A stretch of 64,000 nucleotides of DNA from Oxalobacteraceae bacterium OTU3CINTB1 (GCA_024123955.1 CP099652.1:4092001-4156000); one strand, 5' to 3'. Positions 33,190-42,414 are shown, counted from the stretch's first letter. The notes: a model not told the origin generated them from the sequence alone. Made by a program: numbers and translations.

Positions 33190-33408
33190 TTGGTCTCCAT
33201 CTATTTTTTTAGTGTGTCGTGGTGGTACTGCTGGTGTCGTTGTTGGTCACCTCCTTGGCAGGTTATCGTTTAGTAAAACATAAATTCAACTTACTAACAA
33301 TTTGAATGTAGCCAGCTCATTATCGAATAACCAATAACTTTTTATCCGCTTCCGATATCCAAAACGGTATGACGCCGCGCGGCTCCCATAGAGCGTTATC
33401 GATAAAAT

Positions 33409-33422
33409 GACAAGCGCTAACA
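33409..33422. promoter_or_regulatory. Half LacI-type box (AGCGCTAACA) upstream of the TonB receptor
   Basis: The right ten bases AGCGCTAACA (33413-33422) match the boxes found within and around this locus; the left half is degenerate. It lies about 220 bases upstream of the receptor start, in the 294-base region between the receptor and the esterase, which holds no gene. Confidence 0.4.
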
Positions 33423-33483
33423 TCGCGTCGCGCGTGCATCACGGCGGGGCCGACTGTGGTCAGGCGGCCACGATTGGGAGTGT

Positions 33484-34440
33484 TCAACGCGGCTTCAGGT
33501 AGCCATGCATGCCCAGCCAGCGCGTGAACCCGTCGAACCATCCGGTGCTGGTGGTGGTCTTTTGGTACATGCCGAATCCATGGCCGCCCTGCTCGTACAG
33601 GTGGAACTCCACCGGGCGCTTGGCGGCGCGCCAGCTGTCGATCAGCCCGTAACCGGCGTTGGCGAAGAACGGGTCGTCGGCCGCCAGCGCGACGAACAGC
33701 GGCGGCGCGTCGGCCGGCACCGCCGCCACCGCCGACAGCGGCCCGTAGATGTTGGCGATGAACGCCGGCTTGGCGTCCTGTCCGTGCAGCGCGGTCGACA
33801 TGGTCAGCATCGCGCCGGCGGAGAAACCGAGCATGCCGACGCGGTCGGGGTCCACATGCCATCCCTTGGCGCGCGCGCGCACCAGCGCGAACGCGGCGCG
33901 GGCGTCGGCGATCTGCGGCGCATAGGCGACGGCGGGGTCTTGCGGCGCGGGCGGCCGCTTGGCCGTGGCCGAAAACATTTCCGCCATCGAGCGCTCGAAG
34001 CCGGCCATGTCGGCCGGCGTCTGGTTCAGGCGGTACTTCAGCACGAACGCCGCCACGCCCCGGTCGGCCAGCGCCCTGGCGACCGCCCAGCCCTCGTTAT
34101 CCATCGACAGCGTACGGAAGCCCCCGCCGGGCGCGACGATGACGGCGGCGCCGGTGGCCTTCGGGGCCGCCGGCAGCACCGGCGTCAGCGTGGCGACCGT
34201 GACGTTGCGGGCAAACACGCTGCCGTACTGGCGGTGCCAGCTTTCCGGCGCGGTCGCGCCGGGAAGGACGCCCGTGTCGAGCGTTATCGCATCGGGCTGG
34301 GCCGGCACCGGGATGGGCGTCATGCCGTCCTCGCCCGCCAGTGCAGTCCCGGCCAGCGCACAGGCCAGCGCACAGGCGAGAATAGCCGCCACCGCCGCGC
34401 CCGCGTTTGCCCGAATTTTCAGTTGTTTTACCAAAGTCAT
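33484..34440 (-). CDS. Secreted alpha/beta-hydrolase, acetyl-xylan-esterase-like
   Basis: 318-aa exported esterase. The signal peptide runs over about 1-36 (VAAILACALACALAGTALA/G). The fold contains GAAVIVAPGGGFRTLSMDNEGWAVARAL, the oxyanion HGGG-like region written here as PGGGF. The nucleophile is in VGMLGFSAGAMLT (GxSxG), an Asp in LAADDPFF and the His in GGHGFGMY. Together these form the triad of BD-FAE/acetyl-xylan-esterase-like hydrolases. Location between a sugar TonB receptor and a divergent GH43 gene points to removal of acetyl groups from xylan side chains. It could also be a pectin or general carbohydrate esterase. Its promoter should be shared with the divergent GH43 gene in 34441-34610. 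Confidence 0.85.
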   Translation of the reverse strand: MTLVKQLKIRANAGAAVAAILACALACALAGTALAGEDGMTPIPVPAQPDAITLDTGVLPGATAPESWHRQYGSVFARNVTVATLTPVLPAAPKATGAAVIVAPGGGFRTLSMDNEGWAVARALADRGVAAFVLKYRLNQTPADMAGFERSMAEMFSATAKRPPAPQDPAVAYAPQIADARAAFALVRARAKGWHVDPDRVGMLGFSAGAMLTMSTALHGQDAKPAFIANIYGPLSAVAAVPADAPPLFVALAADDPFFANAGYGLIDSWRAAKRPVEFHLYEQGGHGFGMYQKTTTSTGWFDGFTRWLGMHGYLKPR

Positions 34441-34537
34441 TTGTCGTCTCCGTATGGGTTCCCGGCAGCGCTATCGGCGATGCGGGAAATATTGTTGGAC
34501 TTCGTACAGCACCACAGTTACCATAAAAGCATGTCAA

Positions 34538-34551
34538 TGTTAGCGCATATC
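34538..34551. promoter_or_regulatory. LacI-type half-box TGTTAGCGC in the esterase/GH43 divergent promoter region
   Basis: TGTTAGCGC (34538-34546) is the perfect left half of the TGTTAGCGCTAACA box, and a second TGTTAG follows at 34558-34563. It lies 98 bases upstream of the esterase start and 60 bases upstream of the GH43 start, where one regulator could control both. Confidence 0.45.
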
Positions 34552-34610
34552 ATTTGATGTTAGGGAATGATTGCGGGGGCTGCGTCAAACAAAAAATAGT
34601 GGAGACAACG

Positions 34611-35645
34611 ATGCAACAGAAAGAAAAAGTACGTCCGCAAAGAAGCCGGGCCTGGATCGCGCTGTGCGTCGGCTCAGCGGCGTTGGCGGCATTCGCGGCG
34701 GCGGCGCAAGCGGCGTCCGGCGCGGCCGCCGGGTCGAATCCCATCATCCGCGACAAATTCACCGCCGATCCCGCGCCGCTGGTGGTGGGCGATACCTTGT
34801 ATTTGTACGTCGGCCATGACGAGGCGCAGCGCGACGAGATGTTCAATATGCGCGAATGGCTGGTTTACTCGACCAAGGATATGCGCACGTGGACCAGCCA
34901 CGCGCCCATCATGAACGTGAAGGATTTCAAGTGGGCCAAGGCCGACGCCTGGGCCTCGCAAACCATCGAGAAGAACGGCAAGTTTTACTTCTATGCCGCC
35001 GTCGAGCACGACGCCACCAATCCGGGCAAGGCGATCGCGGTGGCGGTATCGGACAAGCCGACCGGCCCGTTCGTCGATGCGCGCGGCTCGGCCCTCGTCA
35101 CCAACAAGATGACGCCCAAGGGCACGCACAGCTGGGAAGACATCGATCCCACCGTGTTCACCGACGACGACGGCACCACCTGGCTGGCGTGGGGCAACCG
35201 CCAGTGCTACATCGCCAAGCTCAAACCCAACATGGTGGAGATCGACGGCCCGATCCAGGAGATCACGCCGCCGCACTTCGAGGAAGGCCCGTGGCTGCAC
35301 AAGCGCGGCAAGCTTTACTACCTGACTTACGCCTCGCTCGACCGCAGCACGCAACGCGACGAGCATGTGTCGTATTCGACGGCGCCTTCGATCACCGGCC
35401 CGTGGACCTATCGCGGCCTGCTGACGGGTTCGGGCAAGTACAGCTTCACGATCCACCCCGGCATCGTCCAGTTCAAGGACAACTGGTATCTGTTCCTGCA
35501 CAACGCCAGCTTGGCGATCGGCGACATGAACGGCGCGATCGGACGCCGCGCGGTCACCGTCGAACATTTGGAATACAACGCCGACGGCACCATGAAGCCG
35601 GTGGTGCAGACCGACGCCGGCATCAGCATCGCGCCCGCGCGCTGA
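34611..35645 (+). CDS. Glycoside hydrolase family 43 protein (catalytic domain only)
   Basis: 344-aa exported GH43 enzyme. The signal peptide spans about 12-37 (WIALCVGSAALAAFAAAAQA). The three catalytic acids sit in FTADPAPLVVGD, DIDPTVFTDDDGTTWLAWG and FEEGPWLHKRGKLYYL. It shares the N-terminal NPIIRDKFTADPAPLV block with the GH43 at 28800-30251 (NPIVQTRFTADPAPLV) but lacks the CBM6 extension. I chose the ATG at 34611, preceded by GGAG, and not the ATG at 34554, which has no ribosome site and gives no extra recognisable sequence. Most likely an arabinofuranosidase or beta-xylosidase; the two paralogues probably differ in chain length or linkage handled. Confidence 0.87.
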   Translation: MQQKEKVRPQRSRAWIALCVGSAALAAFAAAAQAASGAAAGSNPIIRDKFTADPAPLVVGDTLYLYVGHDEAQRDEMFNMREWLVYSTKDMRTWTSHAPIMNVKDFKWAKADAWASQTIEKNGKFYFYAAVEHDATNPGKAIAVAVSDKPTGPFVDARGSALVTNKMTPKGTHSWEDIDPTVFTDDDGTTWLAWGNRQCYIAKLKPNMVEIDGPIQEITPPHFEEGPWLHKRGKLYYLTYASLDRSTQRDEHVSYSTAPSITGPWTYRGLLTGSGKYSFTIHPGIVQFKDNWYLFLHNASLAIGDMNGAIGRRAVTVEHLEYNADGTMKPVVQTDAGISIAPAR

Positions 35646-35854
35646 GTGGGTTGTCCGCAAGGACCAGAAACGCGCCAAACACAACGCATCCGCCACAATC
35701 TCTGCTGCTTTTCCAGTAATTAGTTGCCTAAAGGCATAGTCGCGTCCACACTCGTCCAGGACAACGTGACTTGCGCTGCGGCGGCGCTCACTTGCGCGGG
35801 ACCGGGCCGGAGTGATCGGTCCCGCGCTCGACCCTTGGACGAACGGAAAAAATT

Positions 35855-37510
35855 ATGAAAACCACCCTCCCGGGCAACGCCATGGGCATCGCCACGCGCT
35901 TGAATCTTGGATTCGGACTGATCGTGGTCATATTGCTGGTTTTGCTGTCGGCCGCGTATAACAACGTCACAAAACTGAACCAGGCCAATGGTTGGAACGT
36001 ACACACTTATGAGGTGCTGCGCGAAAGCCAGGACCTACTGGAGGGCATGATCAACATGGAGACTGGCGAGCGCGGCTATGCATTAACGGGCAGGGACGCG
36101 TCGCTGGAACCCTACAACGCCGGCAAGGCCGCCTTTCAAAGCCACTTGACCAAGATAAGGTCCCTCACCGCCGACAACGCGCAGCAACAGGGCCGGCTGA
36201 AAACAATCGAGGACCTGGAGCGCCAGTGGCGCGCGAGCGGGGCCGAACCGGTCATCGCGCTGCGCAAGGCCACCAACGGCGACCCCGCGCAGATGGCGGC
36301 GGTGATCGAGTTCGAACAGGCGGCCAAGGGCAAAGCCTTGATGGACCAGATCCGCGCGCTGCTGCAAGAGCTGGCCGGTGCGGAGCAGGTGCTGCTGGTC
36401 AAGCGCGCGGAGGATGCCTCTTCGCTGCAAAGCGCCACCAACTTTACCCTGATCGGCGGCGGCGCGCTGGCGATCGGCCTGTCGGTCATGCTGGCGGTGT
36501 TGCTGGCGCGCATGGTGCTGGTGCCGCTGCGGGCGATCTTGCGCGCCACCGAAGATTTGCGCAGCGGCGACGGCGACCTGACCTACAGGCTGCCGCCACA
36601 GAGCGCCGAATTCGGCCAGGTGGCGACCTCGCTCAACGGCTTCATCCAAAAACTGCATGACATCATCACCGATGTGCGCAACGGCACGTTGACCATCGCC
36701 TCGGCCAGCGAGGAAATCGCCACCGGCAACCTGGACTTGTCGTCGCGCACCGAGCAACAGGCCAGCTCGCTCGAAGAGACCGCCTCGTCGATGGAGGAAC
36801 TGACCTCGACCGTCAAGCAAAACGCCGACAATGCCCGCCAAGCCACCGGCCTGGCCGCCAATGCCGCCGAGGTGGCCGTGCGCGGCAGCGACGTGGTGTC
36901 CGAAGTGGTGACGACGATGACGGCCATTAACGACTCGGCCAAGAAAATTGCCGACATCATCGGCGTTATCGACGGCATCGCTTTCCAGACCAACATCCTG
37001 GCGCTGAACGCGGCCGTCGAAGCGGCCCGCGCAGGCGAACAGGGCCGCGGCTTCGCGGTGGTGGCCACCGAGGTGCGCAATTTGGCGCACCGCTCGGCCA
37101 CCGCCGCCAAGGAGATCAAAACCCTGATCAACGATTCCGTCGAGAAGGTGGCAACCGGCACCCGGCTGGTGGGCGACGCCGGCAACACGATGAGCGAGAT
37201 CGTCGCCAGTGTCCGGCGCGTCACCGACATCACGAGCGAGATCAGCGCCGCCAGCAGCGAGCAGGAGGCCGGCATCATGCAGGTCAACCAGGCGATCAGC
37301 GAAATGGACGGCGTGACCCAGCAAAACGCTGCGCTGGTGGAGGAAGCGGCCGCCGCCTCCGAATCGATGCAGGACCAGGCCAAGCACCTGGAACGGGTGG
37401 TCGGCGTGTTCAAGCTCGACAGCACGGGCCGCGGCGCCGCGCCCGCGCACCCGCGCGCCGCGAAGCCGGCACGCCGGCCTGCCCTGCGCCTGGGCGGCGC
37501 CAAGGCGTAA
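35855..37510 (+). CDS. Methyl-accepting chemotaxis protein with CHASE3-type sensor
   Basis: 551-aa inner-membrane chemoreceptor. TM1 lies at about 18-35. The periplasmic helical sensor contains [24 protein letters not shown], the CHASE3 hallmark. TM2 lies at about 193-212, followed by HAMP (about 212-265) and a methylation and signalling domain. The hairpin tip is [40 protein letters not shown]. There is no C-terminal NWETF tether. The 209-base region upstream shows no gene and no clear promoter. The ligand is unknown; lying beside the hemicellulose locus does not by itself imply sugar taxis. Confidence 0.92.
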   Translation: MKTTLPGNAMGIATRLNLGFGLIVVILLVLLSAAYNNVTKLNQANGWNVHTYEVLRESQDLLEGMINMETGERGYALTGRDASLEPYNAGKAAFQSHLTKIRSLTADNAQQQGRLKTIEDLERQWRASGAEPVIALRKATNGDPAQMAAVIEFEQAAKGKALMDQIRALLQELAGAEQVLLVKRAEDASSLQSATNFTLIGGGALAIGLSVMLAVLLARMVLVPLRAILRATEDLRSGDGDLTYRLPPQSAEFGQVATSLNGFIQKLHDIITDVRNGTLTIASASEEIATGNLDLSSRTEQQASSLEETASSMEELTSTVKQNADNARQATGLAANAAEVAVRGSDVVSEVVTTMTAINDSAKKIADIIGVIDGIAFQTNILALNAAVEAARAGEQGRGFAVVATEVRNLAHRSATAAKEIKTLINDSVEKVATGTRLVGDAGNTMSEIVASVRRVTDITSEISAASSEQEAGIMQVNQAISEMDGVTQQNAALVEEAAAASESMQDQAKHLERVVGVFKLDSTGRGAAPAHPRAAKPARRPALRLGGAKA

Positions 37511-37620
37511 GACAAACAAGCGCTGATGGGGAGAGATTGACGACGTCCGCCTTCCTTGCGGATAGAAGGAATTTTTTTCGATCAAAACGATCGAATACTC
37601 ATCTAGCCGGAGGTTCGGAA

Positions 37621-38031
37621 ATGAGTAGCCATCCCTTGCCCAACAAACGAGCGAACGAACCGAAGGCCGGCGAAGTTGCGGGCGGCGGTGAGCCGCCCTA
37701 TGATGGAGATATGGAAAAGCGCGTCGAAAAAATCGAAGCCGACCTCACTGCGATCAAAATTGATGTCGCTTTGATTGTGGCTAACGGTGCCACCAAGACG
37801 GATATGGCAGAGTTAAGCTACGCCACCAAGGCTGAGATTGCAGAATTACGGGCCGTCACCAAGGCTGAGATTGCAGAGTTACGGGCCCTCACCAAGGCCG
37901 ACATTGCGGAATCACGGGCCGCCACCAAGGCCGAAATTGCCGAAGCGAAGACCGCGATCATCCTATGGGTGGTCGGGGCGATCTTCATTTCGCAGTTGCT
38001 GCCTTCCGTCATCAAGCTGTTCACCAACTAG
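37621..38031 (+). CDS. Small membrane protein with 11-residue coiled-coil repeats
   Basis: 136-aa protein of unknown function. The start at 37621 is supported by GGAGG about 8 bases upstream. A polar N-terminus precedes a short helix (MEKRVEKIEADLTAIKIDVALI), then five 11-residue units: TDMAELSYATK, AEIAELRAVTK, AEIAELRALTK, ADIAESRAATK and AEIAEAKTAII. A C-terminal membrane helix follows (LWVVGAIFISQLLPSVIKLF). Hendecad repeats of this kind make right-handed coiled-coil stalks. The stalk plus C-terminal anchor layout recalls prokaryotic DUF1640/CCDC90-like head-neck-stalk-anchor proteins. It lies between a chemoreceptor and a histidine kinase; no functional link is evident. Confidence 0.7.
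   Translation: MSSHPLPNKRANEPKAGEVAGGGEPPYDGDMEKRVEKIEADLTAIKIDVALIVANGATKTDMAELSYATKAEIAELRAVTKAEIAELRALTKADIAESRAATKAEIAEAKTAIILWVVGAIFISQLLPSVIKLFTN
37798..37962 (+). repeat. Five 33-bp tandem repeats encoding hendecads
   Basis: Units start at 37798, 37831, 37864, 37897 and 37930, each 33 bases long. The two starting at 37831 and 37864 are nearly identical at the DNA level (GCTGAGATTGCAGA then TTACGGGCC), while the last is more diverged, so the array grew recently by duplication. Confidence 0.85.
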
Positions 38032-38191
38032 CCTGACCTGACTGACCACGATGATCGGGCGTCGGCCAGCCGCCCCAGCCTCGGCAACCAGCCTCGGCAA
38101 CTCCGTTTTATCGTATCATATGGAAATGGATGCTTGCGCGCCATACGGCAGCGCTCGATCTCCGCGACACCCAACAAAAAAGGTTTCACTA

Positions 38192-39319
38192 ATGCAAGCG
38201 TCGGATCAAGCCACCAGCGAAGACGATTTATCTCGATTGTCGCGGCAAATCCTGGGGATGCGGGATCTCGTCTTCGCGGAATGGGAAAGCGAGGTTCGGC
38301 GCCTGGTTGCCGGCGCCAAGCACATCTTGCACCCTATTCTCATCAATACCTTGCCTGTATTTTACGACAATATTGCAGAGGCGCTCAGCCCGGACCATCC
38401 ACGTCAGCACGCCACCAGCAACAACGACATCGCGGCGGCACACGGCAACGAGCGCGCCAGGATGACGTCGTACGGGCCTGATCAGATCATCCACGAGTAT
38501 CAGATTTTTCGTGACGTTTTTTCGCGGGTGGCGGACGCCCAGGGTGTCTCGCTGAACCGCGCCGAGTGGGGCATCGTGAATGCGTCGATAGACTGCGCCG
38601 TCCGCGAGGCGGTCAAGAAATTCACGGCGATGCACGACTCGATGCGCCAGCGTGTCGCCGCGTCCCTGTCGCACGATATGCGCAATCCGCTCTCGGTGAT
38701 CGTCAACGGCGCCCACTTGCTGACGCTGGGGCCGCCGGCGGAGAAAACCCAAGGCCTGGCGGGAAAAATACGCGACAACGGCCGGCGCCTGAGCGCAATG
38801 ATCGAAGAATTACTGGACGTGTTAAGTTTTCACAAGGGCGAGACCGTTCCGCTCGACCTGTCCCGTTTCGATCTCCTCGAACTGGCCAGGCAGGTGTGCG
38901 CGGACGCCAATGTCAGTGACGCTAAATGTTCGGTGGGCGGCTCGTCCCTGGTGGGCTACTGGTGCGAGAAATCGTTGCGCAGAGCGCTGGAAAATCTCGT
39001 CGCCAACGCGATCAAATATGGCGACGGCGCGGAGGTGGCGATCAAGGTCGATGGCGCCCACGACCGCATGATGCTGTCCGTGCACAACACGGGCAATCCG
39101 ATCCCGGCGGAAAATCGAACGCGGATTTTCCAGTACCTGTGGCGTCAAGATAGCGCCCGGGACCAAAGGGGATGGGGTATCGGCCTGCCGTTCGTGCAGT
39201 CGGTGGCGGAAAGCCACGGCGGCAGCGTGGCGGTCGATAGCTCACAGGAACAGGGCACGACGTTTTTGATCGACCTGCCGATCGATTGCCGCCCGTTCGT
39301 CGCCGCAGAGCTGCCTTAG
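38192..39319 (+). CDS. Soluble sensor histidine kinase
   Basis: 375-aa kinase without membrane segments. The N-terminal helical domain (about 20-150) resembles the RsbRD/RsbT co-antagonist N-terminal type (LPVFYDNIAEALS and TSYGPDQIIHEYQIFRDVF). HisKA follows, with the phospho-His in VAASLSHDMRNPLSVI. HATPase has the N box RALENLVANAIKYG, a G1-like HNTGNPIPAENRTRIF and G2 GWGIGLPFVQSVAESHGG. I chose the ATG at 38192 over the in-frame ATG at 38051, because the extra 47 residues look non-coding. No response regulator is adjacent. Similar kinases act in stress or light signalling; the input here is unknown. Confidence 0.85.
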   Translation: MQASDQATSEDDLSRLSRQILGMRDLVFAEWESEVRRLVAGAKHILHPILINTLPVFYDNIAEALSPDHPRQHATSNNDIAAAHGNERARMTSYGPDQIIHEYQIFRDVFSRVADAQGVSLNRAEWGIVNASIDCAVREAVKKFTAMHDSMRQRVAASLSHDMRNPLSVIVNGAHLLTLGPPAEKTQGLAGKIRDNGRRLSAMIEELLDVLSFHKGETVPLDLSRFDLLELARQVCADANVSDAKCSVGGSSLVGYWCEKSLRRALENLVANAIKYGDGAEVAIKVDGAHDRMMLSVHNTGNPIPAENRTRIFQYLWRQDSARDQRGWGIGLPFVQSVAESHGGSVAVDSSQEQGTTFLIDLPIDCRPFVAAELP

Positions 39320-39352
39320 GGCCTCGTTAGCCGGCGGTGGCCGGCGGTACTT

Positions 39353-40297
39353 TTATTCGTACGCCGCAGGCGCGGTGAATTCTGCCGTCGTCCGGCCGCC
39401 GCGGCGCCACGCGCCCGGCCCCACCCCGTACTGACGTTTGAAGGCGCGGTGAAACGCCGCCTCCGACTGGTATCCCACCATTTCGGCGACCGCGCCGGCC
39501 GCGTGGCCGCCCGCTTCGAGCCACCGCGCCGCCCGCGCCATGCGCAGACGGGTCAGCACTTCGGCCGGCGCCGCGCCGGCGGCCCGGCCGAACACGCGCG
39601 CGAACGTGGCGCGCGACATGTGGCATAGCGCGGCCAGCGTCGCCAGGGTCCATGGCTGTTGCGGCGCATCCAGCATGGCGTGCAACGCCGGCTGCAGGCG
39701 CCGCTCGGCCAGCACCGCGAACAATCCCGGCACGCCCGGCGCCTGCGCCAGCCAACCGCGGATCAACAGGGCGAACAGCGCCGACGCCAGTTGCCGCACG
39801 ATCGCATCGGAGCCATCGCGCGGTGCTTCCGCCTCCGCCTGCAGCACTTGCATCACCTGGCGCAATCCCCGCGCCTCGGCACCCTCGTCGGTGTGCACCA
39901 CCAGCACGTCCGGCAGCGCCGCCAGCAGGCCGCCGCCCGCAGCGTCGACATCAAAACGGAATTCACCGCACAGGATATCTGTCGGCGCGCCCTCGCCTTC
40001 GTTGCCTTTGTAGCGCAGCAAGCCGGCGCCGCTTGTCGTCGGCGGCGTGGCGCGCGCCGGATCACCGGCGTAGAGGCGATGCGAGGCGCCGTGCGGGAAC
40101 ACGATGACGTCGCCGGCGTGCACCACCAGCCCGTCTGCGCCATCGATCGTTGCCGTGCCGCGCGTAATCAAGTGATAGGGGGCTACGCCGGGTTCCGCTT
40201 GCGGGTGGTCGAGCAGCCAGGGCGCGCCGAAGTGGCAACGGACGTCGAGCGCAGTGCGCACGGGGTAGAGGGCAATCAGCCGGCTGAGGGTATCCAT
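39353..40297 (-). CDS. AraC-family transcriptional regulator with cupin N-terminus
   Basis: 314-aa regulator. The N-terminal cupin_6 domain (about 1-190) contains WLLDHPQAEPGVAPYHLITRG and VVHAGDVIVFPHGASHRLYAG. The C-terminal AraC DNA-binding domain (about 215-310) has LATLAALCHMSRATFARVFGR and AVAEMVGYQSEAAFHRAFKRQYGVGPGAWRR. I prefer the ATG at 40297 to the TTG at 40309. It is divergent from the AhpD-like gene with a 112-base gap, and AraC regulators of this cupin_6 type are often beside the redox or carboxymuconolactone genes they control. Confidence 0.87.
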   Translation of the reverse strand: MDTLSRLIALYPVRTALDVRCHFGAPWLLDHPQAEPGVAPYHLITRGTATIDGADGLVVHAGDVIVFPHGASHRLYAGDPARATPPTTSGAGLLRYKGNEGEGAPTDILCGEFRFDVDAAGGGLLAALPDVLVVHTDEGAEARGLRQVMQVLQAEAEAPRDGSDAIVRQLASALFALLIRGWLAQAPGVPGLFAVLAERRLQPALHAMLDAPQQPWTLATLAALCHMSRATFARVFGRAAGAAPAEVLTRLRMARAARWLEAGGHAAGAVAEMVGYQSEAAFHRAFKRQYGVGPGAWRRGGRTTAEFTAPAAYE

Positions 40298-40409
40298 GGA
40301 TGGAAGCAATGAGACGAATGGGCAAATTATAACGGTTTCCGAGCATTAACAATCGCATGGACGCGGTCTACACTGCTTCTCATACCAACCCCATTCGAAA
40401 GGAAACATC

Positions 40410-40946
40410 ATGGAACGCCTGTTCAACCAACCCGTCGCCGATGCCACCGGCAAAGCTGCACAACTGTTCACTGCGATCAAAAGCGCGGCAGGCATGGTGC
40501 CGAACGCCTATGCCGCGATCGGCAACAACAGCCCGCTGGCGCTGGAAGCTGCGCTCAATCTCGACGCGGCCCTGCGCAAAGCCAGCCTGTCGGCCAAGGA
40601 ACTGGAGGTGATCAAACTGGCGGTGAGCGAAATCGGCGGCTGTGATTACTGCCTCGCCGCCCACACGCTGTTCGCGGGCAAGTTGGGATTGAGCCGGGAA
40701 GCCGTCGGCCGGGTACGCCATAACCTGCCCACCGGCGAGGCCCGCCTGGACGCGCTCGCAGGGTTCGTACACGCCGTGGTCGGCGCGCGTGGCGAGGTGC
40801 CCGCCGAGGTTGTGGCGGCTGTCAGGGCCGCCGGGTACAGCGATACGCAAGTCGTCGATGCGCTGCTGGCGGTCTCCGCCATCACGTTCACCAATTTGTT
40901 CAACCGGGTCAACGCGACCGCGCTGGACTTCCCTGCGGCGGACTGA
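40410..40946 (+). CDS. Carboxymuconolactone decarboxylase / AhpD-like peroxidase-related protein
   Basis: 178-aa all-helical protein of the AhpD/CMD superfamily. The redox motif CDYCLAAHT (CxxC with the following His, residues about 73-81) is the signature of AhpD-type alkylhydroperoxidases, and MVPNAYAAIGNNSPLALEAAL is typical of the uncharacterised peroxidase-related subfamily. It probably removes peroxides with thiol electrons in the cytoplasm. It is divergent from an AraC regulator and ends at a strong bidirectional terminator. Confidence 0.88.
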   Translation: MERLFNQPVADATGKAAQLFTAIKSAAGMVPNAYAAIGNNSPLALEAALNLDAALRKASLSAKELEVIKLAVSEIGGCDYCLAAHTLFAGKLGLSREAVGRVRHNLPTGEARLDALAGFVHAVVGARGEVPAEVVAAVRAAGYSDTQVVDALLAVSAITFTNLFNRVNATALDFPAAD

Positions 40947-40983
40947 TCCTGGCGCGGGCGCTTTCGCCCGCAGCCTGACAGGC

Positions 40984-41018
40984 AAAAAAAATCCAGCCTG
41001 TAAGGCTGGATCATTTTT
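40984..41018. terminator. Bidirectional intrinsic terminator between ahpD-like gene and tRNA-Val
   Basis: An 8-bp stem ATCCAGCC/GGCTGGAT (40991-40998 with 41004-41011) is flanked by seven A on the left (40984-40990) and five T on the right (41014-41018). It can therefore terminate the AhpD-like gene on the plus strand and the tRNA on the minus strand. Confidence 0.88.
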
Positions 41019-41044
41019 AAGTATCGGATATCGATACGAATTCT

Positions 41045-41119
41045 TGGTGGGAAGTGCAAGTTTCGAACTTGCGACCCCTGCAGTGTGAATGCAGTGCTCT
41101 ACCCCTGAGCTAACCTCCC
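41045..41119 (-). tRNA. tRNA-Val, anticodon CAC
   Basis: On the minus strand the sequence starts GGGAGGTTAGCTCAGGGG and ends ACTTCCC-A-CCA, with the CCA encoded. The acceptor stem pairs apart from one G-U. The anticodon stem is CTGCA/TGCAG with loop TTCACAC, giving anticodon CAC (valine, GUG codon). The T arm contains the standard TTCGAAA. Length is 75 bases including CCA. Confidence 0.95.
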
Positions 41120-41206
41120 GAAGCGGGGCGAATTATCGCATACATCCCCGGCAAAATGGAAGGGCCGGCGTGAAAATTCTGCATCCGGCCCGCCGATTCG
41201 CCCAGA

Positions 41207-41917
41207 TCAGGCCGCCGGCGCCAGGCTGGCGGTCCAGATGCACTGCCCTTTGACGGCCTTGTCGAGGCCGGCCAGGGTGGCCGCGTGCGCGGCAAGCTCA
41301 TCGTCCGAGGCCGGCAGGAAGATGATGTCGGCCAGCGGCACCGGTTCGAGCAAGGCGCTGCCGACGACAACCTCTTCCTCCACATCCATGCCCAGGCTGT
41401 TCTGCCCGCGCGTCATCGACAGGTAGACGTCGGCCAGCAGCTCGGCATCGAGCAGCGCGCCGTGCAGCTTGCGGTGCGAGTTCGACACGCCGTAGCGGTC
41501 GCACAGCGCGTCCAGCGAGTTGCGCTTGCCTGGATGGAGTTCCTTGGCGTGCACCAGCGTATCGATCACGCCGCCGATGTGGGTCGAGAAGTCCGGCAGT
41601 TTCAACAACCGGAATTCGTGGTTCAGGAACCCCAGGTCGAACGGCGCGTTGTGGATGATGACTTCGGCGCCCTGGATGTATTCGCGCAGCTGGTCGACGA
41701 TCTCGTGAAATCTCGGCTTGTCGCGCAAGAACTCGGTGGTCAGGCCGTGGACGTTGAGCGCGCCCTCTTCCGATTCCCGTTCCGGATTGATGTAGACGTG
41801 GAAGTTATTCCCGGTCAGCATGCGGTTGTGCAGTTCGACGCAGCCGATTTCGATGATGCGGTTGCCCAGCTTGGGGTTGATACCGGTGGTTTCGGTATCG
41901 AGAACGATTTGGCGCAT
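41207..41917 (-). CDS. dnaQ: DNA polymerase III epsilon subunit (3'-5' proofreading exonuclease)
   Basis: 236-aa DEDDh exonuclease of the replicative polymerase. Exo I is VLDTETTGINPKLGNRIIEIG (catalytic D7, E9). Exo II is VIIHNAPFDLGFLNHEF (Asp), and Exo III is SHRKLHGALLDAELLADVYL (His and Asp). The length matches E. coli DnaQ (243 aa), including the C-terminal part that binds the alpha subunit. It follows rnhA by 56 bases on the same strand, the classic rnhA-dnaQ order of proteobacteria, where E. coli has the two genes divergent. Confidence 0.96.
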   Translation of the reverse strand: MRQIVLDTETTGINPKLGNRIIEIGCVELHNRMLTGNNFHVYINPERESEEGALNVHGLTTEFLRDKPRFHEIVDQLREYIQGAEVIIHNAPFDLGFLNHEFRLLKLPDFSTHIGGVIDTLVHAKELHPGKRNSLDALCDRYGVSNSHRKLHGALLDAELLADVYLSMTRGQNSLGMDVEEEVVVGSALLEPVPLADIIFLPASDDELAAHAATLAGLDKAVKGQCIWTASLAPAA

Positions 41918-41973
41918 AAGTACTCTGTGATTGCTACGGTCAAGCGGAGAAGTATAACAGGCCGGTCAGTGGC

Positions 41974-42414
41974 CTAGCGGCCCCGGGCCAGTTCGACGCC
42001 GCGGTTGGCCAGCATGTCGGCGCGCTCGTTGCCCGGGTGGCCGTTGTGGCCGCGCACCCAGCGCCATTCGACCGTGTGCATGGTTTGCGCGGCGTCCAGC
42101 GCCTTCCATAAATCCTCGTTCTTGACCGGCTCCTTGGCGGCGGTTTTCCAGCCGCGCGCTTTCCAGCCGTGGATCCATTCGCTGATGCCTTTTTGAACAT
42201 ACTGGCTGTCGGTGTGCAGCACCACCGTGCACGGGCGCTTGAGCGCGCTCAACGCTTCGATCACCGCCTGCAATTCCATGCGATTGTTGGTGGTGTCGCG
42301 CGCGCCACCGCAGATTTCCTTCTCGGCGCCCTCGGCCACCAGCAACGCGCCCCAGCCGCCCAGGCCTGGATTGCCCTTGCACGCGCCGTCGGTAAAAATT
42401 TCCACCTTATCCAT
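41974..42414 (-). CDS. rnhA: Ribonuclease HI
   Basis: 146-aa endonuclease that cuts the RNA strand of RNA-DNA hybrids. Catalytic residues are visible as D9 ([17 protein letters not shown]), E47 ([10 protein letters not shown]), D69 ([12 protein letters not shown]) and D133 ([11 protein letters not shown]). The His of the flexible loop is in [10 protein letters not shown]. It begins 4 bases after the methyltransferase stop, so these genes and dnaQ probably share a transcript. Confidence 0.96.
   Translation of the reverse strand: MDKVEIFTDGACKGNPGLGGWGALLVAEGAEKEICGGARDTTNNRMELQAVIEALSALKRPCTVVLHTDSQYVQKGISEWIHGWKARGWKTAAKEPVKNEDLWKALDAAQTMHTVEWRWVRGHNGHPGNERADMLANRGVELARGR

Noticed and set aside
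38079..38105. Two copies of the direct repeat CAGCCTCGGCAAC/T before the histidine kinase
   Set aside because: Only two short copies without spacing regularity; neither a CRISPR nor a convincing operator.
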